Shown: positions 8,330 through 15,782 of the stretch, one piece after another
Numbering within the stretch: the first letter of the stretch is position 1
Layout: the number at the start of each line of letters is the position of its first letter
Source: an uncultured Clostridium sp.
Lineage (GTDB): Bacteria; Bacillota; Clostridia; Lachnospirales; Lachnospiraceae
Direction of reading: 5' to 3'
DNA length: 51,986 bases
Assembly: GCA_900538475.1 (NCBI GenBank)
Contig: UPYT01000025.1
Span: forward strand, 1-51,986
The notes under the pieces: model-generated
Databases searched by the model: none
What the model saw: only the letters and a program-made list of their open reading frames with translations
What the model was told of the DNA's origin: nothing
Position numbers and translations under genes: made by a program

Positions 8330-9256
8330 TCAGACAATAAACCGCAGCTTTCTGGAAACACACCGCAGGTGAATATCTGTCTGGCAACAGCAGCTCTCTC
8401 CGTCTGCATGAACCGGAAGCGGTCTGTTTACATGGATCTGCGCCTCCTTGCACCGGAAAAACCTTACGCCTCTGTGACGGCCGATTTTTCGGAACCAGGC
8501 ATCTGTCAGAACCGGAAGAAGCCGAAGTCTGGACGTACCATGAACAACACAGATCTCCAGCTCTCCATTTGAGGAATCTGCCCTGGGAGCAAACTGAAAT
8601 CCGCCCCCTTCATAGGGGTGAATGTGGGATGATATAAAATAAATATGATTAAATTCCACCCGCCTCACTCCGTCCAGCAAAAGATAGCCAGATGCAGGCT
8701 TTGTCACAAGCAGCTGCTTTAACCCCATAAGGATATAAAACATCCGTCCAAAGCTTCCAACAATCCGCCTAGTTTTTCTGCCCATAGTCAAAATGTTGTG
8801 GCAGACTGCCCCGTCCAGCCCAATTCCGCTGCTGACTGCAAAACGGCGATGGACTGGTTCTTCCAGCTCATAAGACAGAATGCCATAATCCAGTTCTACA
8901 AACTGTCTGGGATTCATAATCCGCTTCAGACATCTGTAGGGACTTCTCGGCAGCTTCAGCCCTCTGGATAAATCATTGCCCATTCCCATAGGAATGTAGC
9001 CGACTGTAATCCTGCTGCTGAAAGAAAGCCCGTTGATCACCTCGTTCACCGTTCCATCCCCGCCTACAATCACAATTGTCCGCGGCTCTCTGCAGTTTCT
9101 GGAAAGCTCCTCTGCAAAACGGCAGGCATCTCCTCTGGCTTCTGTCATCAACACCTGATATTCTGTTCCGGACCGCAAAAGCCTGCGTTCCAGTCTTCTC
9201 CATATTTTTTCGCCCTGTCCGCAATGTGCGTCCGGATTCACGATAAAATAGTACAT
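8330..9256 (-). CDS. Diacylglycerol kinase-family lipid kinase (YegS/DgkB type)
   Basis: This soluble, peripheral lipid kinase has about 308 residues. The catalytic domain shows IVNPDAHCGQG near the start, the nucleotide loop VGGDGTVNEVINGL, and GYIPMGMGNDLSRGLKLP, all typical of the DAGK catalytic family. The C-terminal part contains HADGE-type sequence (VHADGESC), also family-typical. The ATG at 9256 is chosen because GGGAGG lies 7 nt upstream; the longer frame begins inside the likely promoter. The substrate, diacylglycerol or another lipid, cannot be decided. Confidence 0.88.
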   Translation of the reverse strand: MYYFIVNPDAHCGQGEKIWRRLERRLLRSGTEYQVLMTEARGDACRFAEELSRNCREPRTIVIVGGDGTVNEVINGLSFSSRITVGYIPMGMGNDLSRGLKLPRSPYRCLKRIMNPRQFVELDYGILSYELEEPVHRRFAVSSGIGLDGAVCHNILTMGRKTRRIVGSFGRMFYILMGLKQLLVTKPASGYLLLDGVRRVEFNHIYFISSHIHPYEGGGFQFAPRADSSNGELEICVVHGTSRLRLLPVLTDAWFRKIGRHRGVRFFRCKEAQIHVNRPLPVHADGESCCCQTDIHLRCVSRKLRFIV

Positions 9257-9345
9257 GGAAAACCTCCCACTGTATACTATAATAGAGTATAACATAAAAT
9301 CCGGAAAACAACTAAGAAAATTTATATAAACTCTTTTTTGAAAGA

Positions 9346-9382
9346 AAAAAGCCGCAGAACCATTTTCTGTCCTACAGCCTTT
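9346..9382 (-). terminator. Rho-independent terminator after PAP2-like gene
   Basis: On the minus strand GCTGTAGGAC pairs with GTTCTGCGGC, including G-U pairs, around a short loop. A run of six T follows. It lies between the PAP2-like stop and the lipid kinase start. Confidence 0.6.
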
Positions 9383-9397
9383 CCTGTTTTTAAATAT

Positions 9398-10054
9398 TCA
9401 ACTTATTACTTTCTGTCCCGCGGTTTTTCTTGCAGCCGCATAATCTGTCTCGTACACCAGAGGATACATCAGATATGCCAGAATCAGCGCGCCTACCACA
9501 TCCAGTACGGAATGCTGCTTTAAAACCACAGTAGACATACAAATCAGAACCATAGTCACAAAGGACCCCCGCCTCAGCCATACTTTATCCCGCAAAGCTG
9601 CACTGTTCATCACAGAACAGTGAACGGCCACAGAATTGTATACATGGATACTGGGAAATACATTGGTAGAGGTATCTGCCACATGAAGCATGGAAACCAG
9701 CCAGCTGCAGAAATTCTTCTGGGGATCTACCTCTATCCGAAGATCTGTTCCATTTGGAAAAAAGGTACAGATAATCAGACTGATGGTCATTCCCACAAAC
9801 AAAAAACCGCACAGTCTGTAATAATCCTGCCTGTTTGTAAAAAAGAAATACGCAATTGCCCCTGCCACATAAACAAACCAGAACAGATAGGGAATAATAA
9901 AATATTCGTTAAATGGAATATAATCATCCAAAGCTGTATGCATCACCGCATAATCTCCCGTCACAGTCTGCTCCAGATAAAGAAACCACGGCAGGTACAG
10001 AAAGGCGTATGACAGCACCCATACATGCCCATACTTTTTTAACAATGTTTTCAC
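9398..10054 (-). CDS. PAP2-superfamily membrane phosphatase
   Basis: This 218-residue polytopic membrane protein has about six hydrophobic helices. PAP2-type catalytic motifs are present in the C-terminal half: FPSIHVYNS (the PSxH motif) and VLKQHSVLDVVGA (the His-x-x-x-Asp motif). The first motif, KxxxxxxRP, is not clearly seen, as in the inositolphosphotransferase-like branch. It probably dephosphorylates a lipid phosphate or diphosphate at the membrane. It lies upstream of the lipid kinase on the same strand but a terminator separates them. Confidence 0.8.
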   Translation of the reverse strand: MKTLLKKYGHVWVLSYAFLYLPWFLYLEQTVTGDYAVMHTALDDYIPFNEYFIIPYLFWFVYVAGAIAYFFFTNRQDYYRLCGFLFVGMTISLIICTFFPNGTDLRIEVDPQKNFCSWLVSMLHVADTSTNVFPSIHVYNSVAVHCSVMNSAALRDKVWLRRGSFVTMVLICMSTVVLKQHSVLDVVGALILAYLMYPLVYETDYAAARKTAGQKVIS

Positions 10055-10215
10055 TTGACTCTCCTTTCTGCCTAATCAACTTGTTTTTTCGGATTATAGC
10101 ACACCCGAGAACAGAGTACAATAAAATTTTTCTATCTAATCTATGTAATTTTTCTTAAAAATAAACATCCACCATATGGCAATTTCTGCAAACGAAATAC
10201 CTTTTTATACAAAAA

Positions 10216-10335
10216 AGAAGTTCGCGGGCTTCTCAGGCTGCGGCAGGCCGCTTCTGCGACAAAATTCTCCGCCGCCGCATGACGTTCCCAACGAAGCGTT
10301 TTTCTGCCATAAAGCACACTTTCTCCTATAACACA
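10216..10335. repeat. Dispersed intergenic repeat, copy 2, with degenerate hairpin
   Basis: This copy is related to 1-74 and 40246-40370. It keeps the CTTCTGCGAC-AAAATTCTC core and the terminal GAAGCGTTTTT, followed by a degenerate version of the CATAGGA...TCCTATG hairpin (about 10308-10332). It lies between the PAP2-like start and the tRNA terminator, and the rest of 10055-10215 shows no gene. Confidence 0.6.
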
Positions 10336-10363
10336 AAAAATCCCCTGAACAACTCAGAGGATT
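10335..10363 (-). terminator. Terminator of tRNA-Val/Met copy 1
   Basis: On the minus strand AATCCTCTGA pairs with TCAGGGGATT (one G-U pair) around TTGT, and a run of six T follows. It begins a few bases after the tRNA-Met 3' end. Confidence 0.85.
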
Positions 10364-10367
10364 CAAG

Positions 10368-10441
10368 TAGCGGAAGGGAGATTCGAACTCTCGACACTAC
10401 GGGTATGAACCGTATGCTCTAGCCAACTGAGCTATTCCGCC
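10368..10441 (-). tRNA. tRNA-Met (anticodon CAT), copy 1
   Basis: The 74-nt gene folds as a cloverleaf with acceptor GGCGGAA/TTCCGCT (first pair G-U), D-arm TAGCTCAGTTGGCTAGAGC, anticodon loop containing TTCATAC and T-arm GTTCGAATC. The anticodon is CAT. An elongator Met identity is preferred; Ile2 with lysidine cannot be excluded by anticodon alone. It is co-transcribed behind tRNA-Val. Confidence 0.93.
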
Positions 10442-10457
10442 ATATTCAGTTAAGGTA

Positions 10458-10530
10458 TGGGGCCTATAGGGCTCGAACCTATGACCCTCTGCTTGTAAGG
10501 CAGATGCTCTCCCAGCTGAGCTAAGACCCC
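10458..10530 (-). tRNA. tRNA-Val (anticodon TAC), copy 1
   Basis: The 73-nt cloverleaf has acceptor GGGGTCT/AGGCCCC, anticodon stem TCTGC/GCAGA around CTTACAA, and T-arm GGTTCGAGCC. Anticodon TAC reads valine codons. It is 16 bp upstream of tRNA-Met and has its own promoter at 10575-10603. Confidence 0.94.
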
Positions 10531-10574
10531 ATATCCAGCGTCTTAAGTGATGTCTCACTCAAGACTGCCTAGAC

Positions 10575-10603
10575 AGTATAACCTTTATTGCGCCGATTGT
10601 CAA
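10575..10603 (-). promoter_or_regulatory. Sigma-A promoter of tRNA pair copy 1
   Basis: On the minus strand a perfect TTGACA (10598-10603) and TATACT (10575-10580) are separated by 17 bp, immediately upstream of tRNA-Val. Confidence 0.85.
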
Positions 10604-10737
10604 GTGATTTATTTTTTTATTCTGAACTTTTATTTTTTATTCTGAACTTTTTATAAGCCTTTTTCTCTGGTTCTATCATAGAACACTCTTTCCTGTAATA
10701 CAAAAAAATCCCCCCGAATAACTCAAGGGATTATAAA

Positions 10738-10762
10738 TAGCGGAAGGGAGATTCGAACTCTC
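10738..10762 (-). repeat. attachment-site-like fragment: 3' end of tRNA-Met
   Basis: These 25 bases are identical to the 3' end of the tRNA-Met genes at 10368 and 12315 and have no rest of a tRNA. A terminator-like hairpin with AATCCC and GGGGGGATT arms and a T-run follows on the minus strand, as after a true tRNA gene. This suggests it is the displaced original 3' end. Confidence 0.7.
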
Positions 10763-10869
10763 ATAGTCTCTCACAAATACTTAGAAAAGAAAGGATTTGT
10801 ACGTCCTCACGTATCAAGGTACTCAAAAAGGTACTCAAACCTATTTTTCAATATTTAGTGAATTATGAG

Positions 10870-10925
10870 AAAAATCTGTCAAGAATTTGTGATTACAAAC
10901 GAAAGCCTGTTCTTGACAGATTTTT
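10870..10925. terminator. Long perfect hairpin, probable bidirectional terminator
   Basis: AAAAATCTGTCAAGAA (10870-10885) and its exact complement (10910-10925) form a 16-bp stem with A-run and T-run ends. The 24-nt interior contains a second small hairpin, TTTGT-GATT-ACAAA. It lies downstream of the cell-wall-binding gene within the integrative element. Confidence 0.75.
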
Positions 10926-11002
10926 GTATGGCTGAGAATAACCCATAATACCAAACGAGGTTGATAGACTCTTGTGTCCATCAACCTCTTGATAATACAT
11001 TT

Positions 11003-11818
11003 TTATTCTGCTCTCTTGTAGGTTCTGATTTCTGTGTATAATTGTCCCGTGGGAATTCCCGTTTCTGTATCTATAACGGAGTATGTATTGTGATAAATAA
11101 AAGTATTTTCGTCAATAATTTCATAATATTCATCAGGGTCTCTATTTTCAACTGGAATATCAATTAAATTATCTTGTTTAGACCAATCTTCATAGGTTCG
11201 ATTGAAGGAATTTACCCATTTATTCCCGTCTTTTGTAAAGATTCCTCCATTGGGTAAATCTTCAGCATCACGCAGCATAAAACTATTTTCAGTTACATCT
11301 GTTACACATAATTCCCACTTAGGGTCTGCCAAGAGCTGATATGGATATCGGTCATTCTCCAAAATTTGATTCAGTGAATCACTTGTTCCATCATACACTT
11401 GACCACTACATGCCAATGTCTGAGAGTTCTCGTCAAATATATCTGCTTTGTAATATAGATATAGACCTTCGTTAGGCATTATTGATGTATTTGCGTTGCT
11501 GTTTTTTTGTCCTAAATCAGATGTCTTTATAATATTATTTTCTATCCATGCACCATTTTCATTTACTTGATAGCCATCTGGAGTTGTTGTATTTACTAAC
11601 ATCCAACCATCCGCATCAAAATAATAGCACTCTGCTATTCCATCACTATTTCCATCAATCCAATTCCAACCATCCTTGGCATATGTTCCATTTCCGTTAT
11701 CATACCACCAGCGATTTGCATTTTCATTTGCACCTGTTTTCCACGTTCCTGCAAATGCGGTTACGGATAATGAGACAGAACATATTGCTGTTACTAACAC
11801 TACTTTTGCTAATTTCAT
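11003..11818 (-). CDS. Secreted cell-wall-binding repeat protein
   Basis: The protein has 271 residues and a signal peptide ending at TAFAGTWK. Aromatic-glycine repeats follow of the choline-binding type: ANRWWYDNGNGTYAKDGWNWIDGNSDGIAECYYFDADGWM, then VNENGAW. The C-terminal 170 residues are a separate domain without a recognised family. A TAGGAGG site precedes the ATG. It lies inside the tRNA-bounded element, divergent from a ribbon-helix-helix gene. It probably attaches to wall teichoic or choline-like decorations; its role is unknown. Confidence 0.8.
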   Translation of the reverse strand: MKLAKVVLVTAICSVSLSVTAFAGTWKTGANENANRWWYDNGNGTYAKDGWNWIDGNSDGIAECYYFDADGWMLVNTTTPDGYQVNENGAWIENNIIKTSDLGQKNSNANTSIMPNEGLYLYYKADIFDENSQTLACSGQVYDGTSDSLNQILENDRYPYQLLADPKWELCVTDVTENSFMLRDAEDLPNGGIFTKDGNKWVNSFNRTYEDWSKQDNLIDIPVENRDPDEYYEIIDENTFIYHNTYSVIDTETGIPTGQLYTEIRTYKRAE

Positions 11819-11841
11819 ACCTGAAACCTCCTATGTTTTAT

Positions 11842-11878
11842 ATAATCCCACTTTATCCTACTTTATCTTACTTGTCAA
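11842..11878 (-). promoter_or_regulatory. Promoter overlaid by three 10-bp tandem repeats
   Basis: On the minus strand TTGACA (11873-11878) and TAAAGT (11850-11855) are 17 bp apart. The spacer and -10 are covered by three head-to-tail 10-bp units at 11842-11871 (GTAAGATAAA, GTAGGATAAA, GTGGGATTAT on the minus strand). One helical turn between units is what a ribbon-helix-helix repressor would bind, and such a protein is encoded divergently next to it. Confidence 0.55.
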
Positions 11879-11924
11879 TATTTTATATGACAAAATGGTA
11901 TATTGAAATAAAAGGAGTAAAGTT

Positions 11925-12089
11925 ATGAAACCATTAAAAACAAAAGTCAGTATTACCCTTGATTCAACAATTATCGAACAGATAAGAGATTTGGCGGATA
12001 AAGATGATCGTTCTTTTTCTCAATATATTAATTTGATATTAAAAGAATATCTTTTACAAAAAGAACATTTTGAATATGAGGAAAAATAG
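11925..12089 (+). CDS. Small ribbon-helix-helix (CopG/Arc-like) DNA-binding protein
   Basis: This 54-residue protein begins MKPLKTKVSITLDSTIIEQI. A short beta strand (KVSITL) is followed by two helices, with DDRSFSQYINLILKEYL as the second part, the classic MetJ/Arc fold pattern in which the strand contacts DNA as a dimer. AAAGGAG lies 6 nt before the ATG. It is divergent from the cell-wall-binding gene, and the tandem repeats between them are a likely operator. It could be a plasmid-type or antitoxin-type repressor; no toxin partner is seen. Confidence 0.8.
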   Translation: MKPLKTKVSITLDSTIIEQIRDLADKDDRSFSQYINLILKEYLLQKEHFEYEEK

Positions 12090-12243
12090 AGTTGTTTTTT
12101 CGTTAGAAAAATCATATAAACTCGTCTTTGACAGTGATGTTTAGAAAAACATCTATGAAAAGAATAGTAACAGTAATGTCAGGCTGATTGTTCTATATCA
12201 TTGTTTGTTACTAGTCACTTCATAAACTTGGTACTTCCATACA

Positions 12244-12285
12244 AAAAAGACACGCTTCATCTTGTTGGAAACGTGTCTCTTTTCA
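12244..12285. terminator. Hairpin terminator near right end of the integrative element
   Basis: AGACACG and CGTGTCT pair around a 17-nt loop with flanking A and T runs, so it can act in both directions. Between 12090 and this hairpin no gene is seen; a weaker inverted repeat TAGTAACA...TGTTACTA lies at about 12164-12213. Confidence 0.7.
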
Positions 12286-12314
12286 GTACCCTTGATTCTT
12301 CAAGGAATTATAAG

Positions 12315-12388
12315 TAGCGGAAGGGAGATTCGAACTCTCGACACTACGGGTATGAACCGTATGCTCTAGCCAACTGAGCTATTCCGCC
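12315..12388 (-). tRNA. tRNA-Met (anticodon CAT), copy 2
   Basis: This gene is identical in sequence to the copy at 10368-10441. It is the intact tRNA at the right end of the tRNA-bounded element, so its 3' end is presumably supplied by the inserted DNA. The downstream hairpin (CCTTGA-AGAA-TCAAGG) differs from that of copy 1. Confidence 0.93.
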
Positions 12389-12404
12389 ATATTCAGTTAA
12401 GGTA

Positions 12405-12477
12405 TGGGGCCTATAGGGCTCGAACCTATGACCCTCTGCTTGTAAGGCAGATGCTCTCCCAGCTGAGCTAAGACCCC
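12405..12477 (-). tRNA. tRNA-Val (anticodon TAC), copy 2
   Basis: This gene is identical to the copy at 10458-10530, with the same spacing to tRNA-Met and nearly identical upstream sequence for about 60 bp. The Val-Met pair was therefore duplicated as a unit, promoter included. Confidence 0.94.
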
Positions 12478-12521
12478 ATATCCGGCGTCTTAAGTGATGT
12501 CTCACTCAAGACTGCCTAGAC

Positions 12522-12550
12522 AGTATAACCTTTATTGTGTCAATTGTCAA
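12522..12550 (-). promoter_or_regulatory. Sigma-A promoter of tRNA pair copy 2
   Basis: TTGACA (12545-12550) and TATACT (12522-12527) lie 17 bp apart on the minus strand. The spacer differs from copy 1 at several bases while both hexamers are kept. Confidence 0.85.
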
Positions 12551-12604
12551 CACTTTTTTTAATTTTTTTAATTCAAAGAATAAAATCAAGAAATCATGCT
12601 TCTT

Positions 12605-13633
12605 TTAATTAAATCCAAAGAATTTCTGGCTGATCTTATATCCGGCAATGGATACATTTCGTCCGCTTTTTCCAGGCAGATTCATGCTCTGACCCAGGAA
12701 TCCCCAGCGCAGGCGAAGAAACAGCGCCAAATCCATTTTTCGAAGATAGTGCCACAGCTCCTTCTTTTTCTCCATATTTTCTTCCATCCCCGATTTAATG
12801 GCAAGAATCGAGGACACCGTCATCATAATTTCCAAATATCGAACCATATAATGGCGAAGCTTCCAGCTGAAAATTTTTGATTCATGATAATAGCCCAGCA
12901 TCAGCTTTGTTACACGAATCTGCTGATCTATCCGGCCAATCATCACCTTTTCATTAACCGACTGATCCTCTCTGCCGATAAAATAACGGTAAAAATTCAC
13001 ATCCAGATAATAAAATGTCTTCACATAAGGAAGGGGCTGGAATACAAAAATATTATCTACATAAAAGGTATGCATTGGAAGTTCCAGATTGCAGTCCCTC
13101 AGCATTCCAGTACGGTAAATAACAGAATGCATCAGAATGTACTGACCCAGCATAAACATCTTTACATCCTTCCAGGTGCACAGCTGGCGCTTGGGAAGAG
13201 CAGTTCGGTACTGCATAACCCGCTTGTGCTTCACTCCTTGTTTTTCGTAAACAAAATTGGTAATCAGCATATCCAGAGTCTGATTTCCCATAACAAAAAA
13301 ACGCAGAGTTTCTAAAACCTCTTTGTACGCCTCCTCATTTACCCAGTCATCACTATCTACGACCTTAAAGTAAATTCCGGTAGCCTCTCTCAGACCTGCA
13401 TTAACAGCAGCTCCGTGGCCGCCGTTTTCCTGATGAATCGCCCGGCAGATTCCCGGATAGCGAGCTTCATACTCATCTGCAATCTGACCTGTGCGATCCT
13501 TTTGAGAACCATCATCAACAATCAGAATCTCTACCTCGTCCCCTCCGGGAAGCAGACTTTCAATGCAATGACGCATATATGCTTCTGAATTATAACAAGG
13601 AATTGCTATGGATAATAATTTCACGTCTTCCAT
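12605..13633 (-). CDS. Family 2 glycosyltransferase
   Basis: This protein of 342 residues has a GT-A fold. It begins LSIAIPCYNSEAYMRHCIESLL, followed by the nucleotide-sugar site VEILIVDDGSQKD, HQENGGHGAAVNAGL and the metal-binding FKVVDSDDWV. The remaining 200 residues have no transmembrane helix, so it acts in the cytoplasm or at the membrane face. The start overlaps the 3' end of the CPBP protease gene by 13 bp. The acceptor and donor sugars cannot be predicted. Confidence 0.9.
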   Translation of the reverse strand: MEDVKLLSIAIPCYNSEAYMRHCIESLLPGGDEVEILIVDDGSQKDRTGQIADEYEARYPGICRAIHQENGGHGAAVNAGLREATGIYFKVVDSDDWVNEEAYKEVLETLRFFVMGNQTLDMLITNFVYEKQGVKHKRVMQYRTALPKRQLCTWKDVKMFMLGQYILMHSVIYRTGMLRDCNLELPMHTFYVDNIFVFQPLPYVKTFYYLDVNFYRYFIGREDQSVNEKVMIGRIDQQIRVTKLMLGYYHESKIFSWKLRHYMVRYLEIMMTVSSILAIKSGMEENMEKKKELWHYLRKMDLALFLRLRWGFLGQSMNLPGKSGRNVSIAGYKISQKFFGFN

Positions 13634-14403
13634 CCTCTCTTATTTTTAATTCTGTAAAATGACCATACAAGCAGCATCCCTCCTGCTGCCCCCAGACAAA
13701 GAAAAAACGCCCGAGGCGCTTGTGCCTCTATTCGTTCCCCTATCTCTGTAGCTGCAAGAGAAACAAGATTTGCTGCAGCATGAAAGCTCCATACTGCCCT
13801 CAAACTGTCTGTACACTCAAATAGAAGTGCCAGACAAAGTCCTGTCAGAAATGCATAAGTTCCCTGAACCGGGTTCCCGTGAAACAGGGCGAACCAGAGC
13901 GCCGAAACCGCCGCTGCCCCGGAAACAGGCAGTTCCCTACGCAGATTTCTGTATCCCACAGCCCGGAACAAAAGCTCCTCTGCCAAAGGAATCACAAGGC
14001 CTGTACAAAGAAGCTGAACGGTTAGAGAAGGTCTGTAAATCAGGCGAGACACCTCTTTGGCACCTTCTCTCAGCCCTGGAATGCTTAGAATCAGACTGTT
14101 AAATAAAAGGCAGCTCCCTGCTCCAGCTGCCGCCGACCAGGCAAACAGCAAGAAATAATCCTTCTTCCTTCTCTTTCCTCTGCTCTGAGTACTGCAGCAC
14201 TGTTCCTGATATAGTTTTCCCAGAAACACACAGGCTGCAGCAGCTGTCACCCCCATAGCCGGAAGAGCCAGCTGCTCCGGTTCCTTTTCCGGAAACAACA
14301 AAGCAAGCTCTGATCGAACCAGGGTTCCCGTTGCCTCATACAGAAGCAGCGGCCAAATCATATGCCAGAACAACAGAAGAACCCTTTTTATTTTATCTGC
14401 CAT
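13621..14403 (-). CDS. CPBP-family intramembrane metalloprotease (CAAX/Abi type)
   Basis: This 260-residue membrane protein has about seven hydrophobic helices. The motifs are PLAEELLFRAVGYRNLR (the EExxxR motif), SALWFALFHGNP (the FxxxH motif) and the final WSFHAAANLVSL (the HxxxN motif), all catalytic zinc-ligand regions of the family. Relatives process prenylated proteins, bacteriocins or membrane peptides. It is cotranscribed with the glycosyltransferase. The substrate is unknown. No nearby bacteriocin gene is seen. Confidence 0.85.
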   Translation of the reverse strand: MADKIKRVLLLFWHMIWPLLLYEATGTLVRSELALLFPEKEPEQLALPAMGVTAAAACVFLGKLYQEQCCSTQSRGKRRKKDYFLLFAWSAAAGAGSCLLFNSLILSIPGLREGAKEVSRLIYRPSLTVQLLCTGLVIPLAEELLFRAVGYRNLRRELPVSGAAAVSALWFALFHGNPVQGTYAFLTGLCLALLFECTDSLRAVWSFHAAANLVSLAATEIGERIEAQAPRAFFLCLGAAGGMLLVWSFYRIKNKRGWKT

Positions 14404-14509
14404 ACCGGCACCTCTGTTCCTTTCTCCCGCAACTGCTGCGTTCCAGATTGCAAGCTTTTCTTTGCCATGCTTCCATCTGTCACAGTATTTTCAGTATAAC
14501 ACAAACCAG

Positions 14510-14538
14510 TTGCATTTTTCCAGTGAAAACACTATAAT
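14510..14538 (+). promoter_or_regulatory. Promoter of carbamate kinase transcript
   Basis: TTGCAT (14510-14515) and a perfect TATAAT (14533-14538) are 17 bp apart. Transcription would start near 14545, just before the structured leader. Confidence 0.7.
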
Positions 14539-14550
14539 ATTACTATTATT

Positions 14551-14646
14551 GTAACATTTCAGCCTTGCATCTTCTTGCCCGCTTACAGCGGACAAGAAGC
14601 CTTAGGCGTTTGCCTTATGTGGATTCAGTCAAGGCTGAACTGTTAC
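14551..14646 (+). promoter_or_regulatory. Structured leader RNA of carbamate kinase (unknown class)
   Basis: A 17-bp terminal stem with one mismatch is formed by 14551-14567 and 14630-14646. Inside is a hairpin CTTCTTG-c-CCGC / GCGG-a-CAAGAAG with loop TTACA (14571-14599), and a smaller AGGC-GTTT-GCCT hairpin. The fold begins within about 10 nt of the predicted transcription start. Downstream a small hairpin CTTTC-AACA-GAAAG (14661-14674) covers part of the ribosome site. No intrinsic terminator is present, so any control would act on translation. It does not match riboswitch consensus patterns I know; a small mobile palindromic repeat is the main alternative. Confidence 0.55.
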
Positions 14647-14686
14647 CTGTTATTGTGACACTTTCAACAGAAAGAGGTATCTTATT

Positions 14687-15625
14687 ATGGCAAAAAAAAG
14701 AATTGTGATAGCCTTGGGACACAATGCCCTGGGAACGAATCTTCCTGAACAGAAGGCAGCTATTGGACCTACAGCCCAGGTCATTGCAGATTTTATTCAG
14801 ACGGGATGGCAGGTTGCTGTTGTCCACAGCAATGCTCCTCAGGTAGGTATGATCCACACAGCCATGAATGAGCTGTGCCAGAATCATCCGGAAGAAGGAT
14901 ATACTCCCGCGCCCATGTCAGTCTGCTCTGCTATGAGCCAGGGATATATCGGATACGATCTGCAGAACGGAATCCGCTCCGCACTTCTCAAACGCGGTAT
15001 CTACAAACCTGTTTCCACCATCCTGACTCAGGTTACAGCCGATCCCTATGACGAATCCTTTTATAATCCAGTAAAAAAAGTAGGACGTATGATGAATGCT
15101 GAGGAAGCCCAGATTCAGGAGGCCCGGGGAAATCATGTTACAGAGATTCCCGGAAAAGGCTTTCAGCGTATCGTTTCTGCGCCCAGACCGGTTGCCATTG
15201 TGGAAATTGATGCAATCCGCGCCCTGTTAGATGCAGATCAGGTTGTAATCTCCTGCGGAGGCGGCGGTATTCCTGTCATGGAGCAGGGGCTGGATCTGAA
15301 GGGTGCCAGCGCTGTAATCGAAAAAGATTTAGCCAGCGGACTTCTTGCAAAAGAGGTGGACGCTGATGTTCTCATGATCCTTACCAGTGTTGACCATGTT
15401 TCTCTGAACTACGGGACAAGCGACGAACAGCCCATTTCCACTATGACTGTAGAAGAGGCTGAGACATACAGCCGCCAGGGACATTTTGAAGCTGCTTCCA
15501 TGCTTCCCAAAATTGAAGCTGCCGTTTCCTTTATTAAGGCCGGCAAGGGCCGCAGCGCCATTATCACGACTCTTTCCAGAGCGCTGGAAAGCATTGACGG
15601 AAAAGCAGGTACCTTAATCCACTGA
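14687..15625 (+). CDS. arcC: Carbamate kinase
   Basis: This cytosolic kinase of the amino acid kinase fold interconverts carbamoyl phosphate plus ADP with carbamate plus ATP. The 312 residues begin RIVIALGHNALG (the family has GGNAL here) and include VVHSNAPQVG, VISCGGGGIPV and the K-D region SAVIEKDLASGLLAKEVDAD. GGHG is read here as GHNALGTNL, typical of ArcC. AGAGG lies 9 nt before the ATG. There is no arginine deiminase or ornithine transcarbamylase neighbour, so the physiological route, ATP generation or carbamoyl phosphate supply, is unclear. A long structured leader precedes it. Confidence 0.94.
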   Translation: MAKKRIVIALGHNALGTNLPEQKAAIGPTAQVIADFIQTGWQVAVVHSNAPQVGMIHTAMNELCQNHPEEGYTPAPMSVCSAMSQGYIGYDLQNGIRSALLKRGIYKPVSTILTQVTADPYDESFYNPVKKVGRMMNAEEAQIQEARGNHVTEIPGKGFQRIVSAPRPVAIVEIDAIRALLDADQVVISCGGGGIPVMEQGLDLKGASAVIEKDLASGLLAKEVDADVLMILTSVDHVSLNYGTSDEQPISTMTVEEAETYSRQGHFEAASMLPKIEAAVSFIKAGKGRSAIITTLSRALESIDGKAGTLIH

Positions 15626-15688
15626 TACAGCCCTGCTGCTCTGAAGACCGTTCTCTAAAGAACAGGGATGGAGCATGTTTCTTACAGC

Positions 15689-15739
15689 AAAAAACAGGGG
15701 ATGCCCCAGCCTTCCTGGCTGGCGCCATTCCCTGTTTTT
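15689..15739. terminator. Bidirectional terminator between arcC and CobW-like genes
   Basis: AAAAACAGGG and CCCTGTTTTT pair, with an inner CCAGCC-TTCCT-GGCTGG hairpin. The convergent genes on both sides can use it. Confidence 0.85.
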
Positions 15740-15782
15740 GTATTTCAGCACATCTTCTATTTCTGGCAGATACGTCCAATCC

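Larger units (their letters stand above)
10738..12339. mobile_element. Decayed small integrative element in tRNA-Met
   Basis: A 25-bp direct repeat identical to the tRNA-Met 3' end bounds this 1.6-kb segment: 10738-10762 as a lone fragment and 12315-12339 as part of the intact tRNA. This is the footprint of tRNA-targeted site-specific integration. The interior is visibly more A+T-rich than its neighbours and holds a cell-wall-binding protein and a ribbon-helix-helix protein. No integrase is left. Near the left end the 12-bp sequence AAGGTACTCAAA occurs twice in tandem (about 10817-10840), which could be old integrase arm sites. The alternative is simple tandem duplication of the tRNA pair with later insertion. 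Confidence 0.6.

Noticed and set aside
11548..11928. His/Leu-rich open frame on the + strand
   Set aside because: It is antisense to the cell-wall-binding gene and runs through its promoter; the small ribbon-helix-helix gene at 11925 is the better call.
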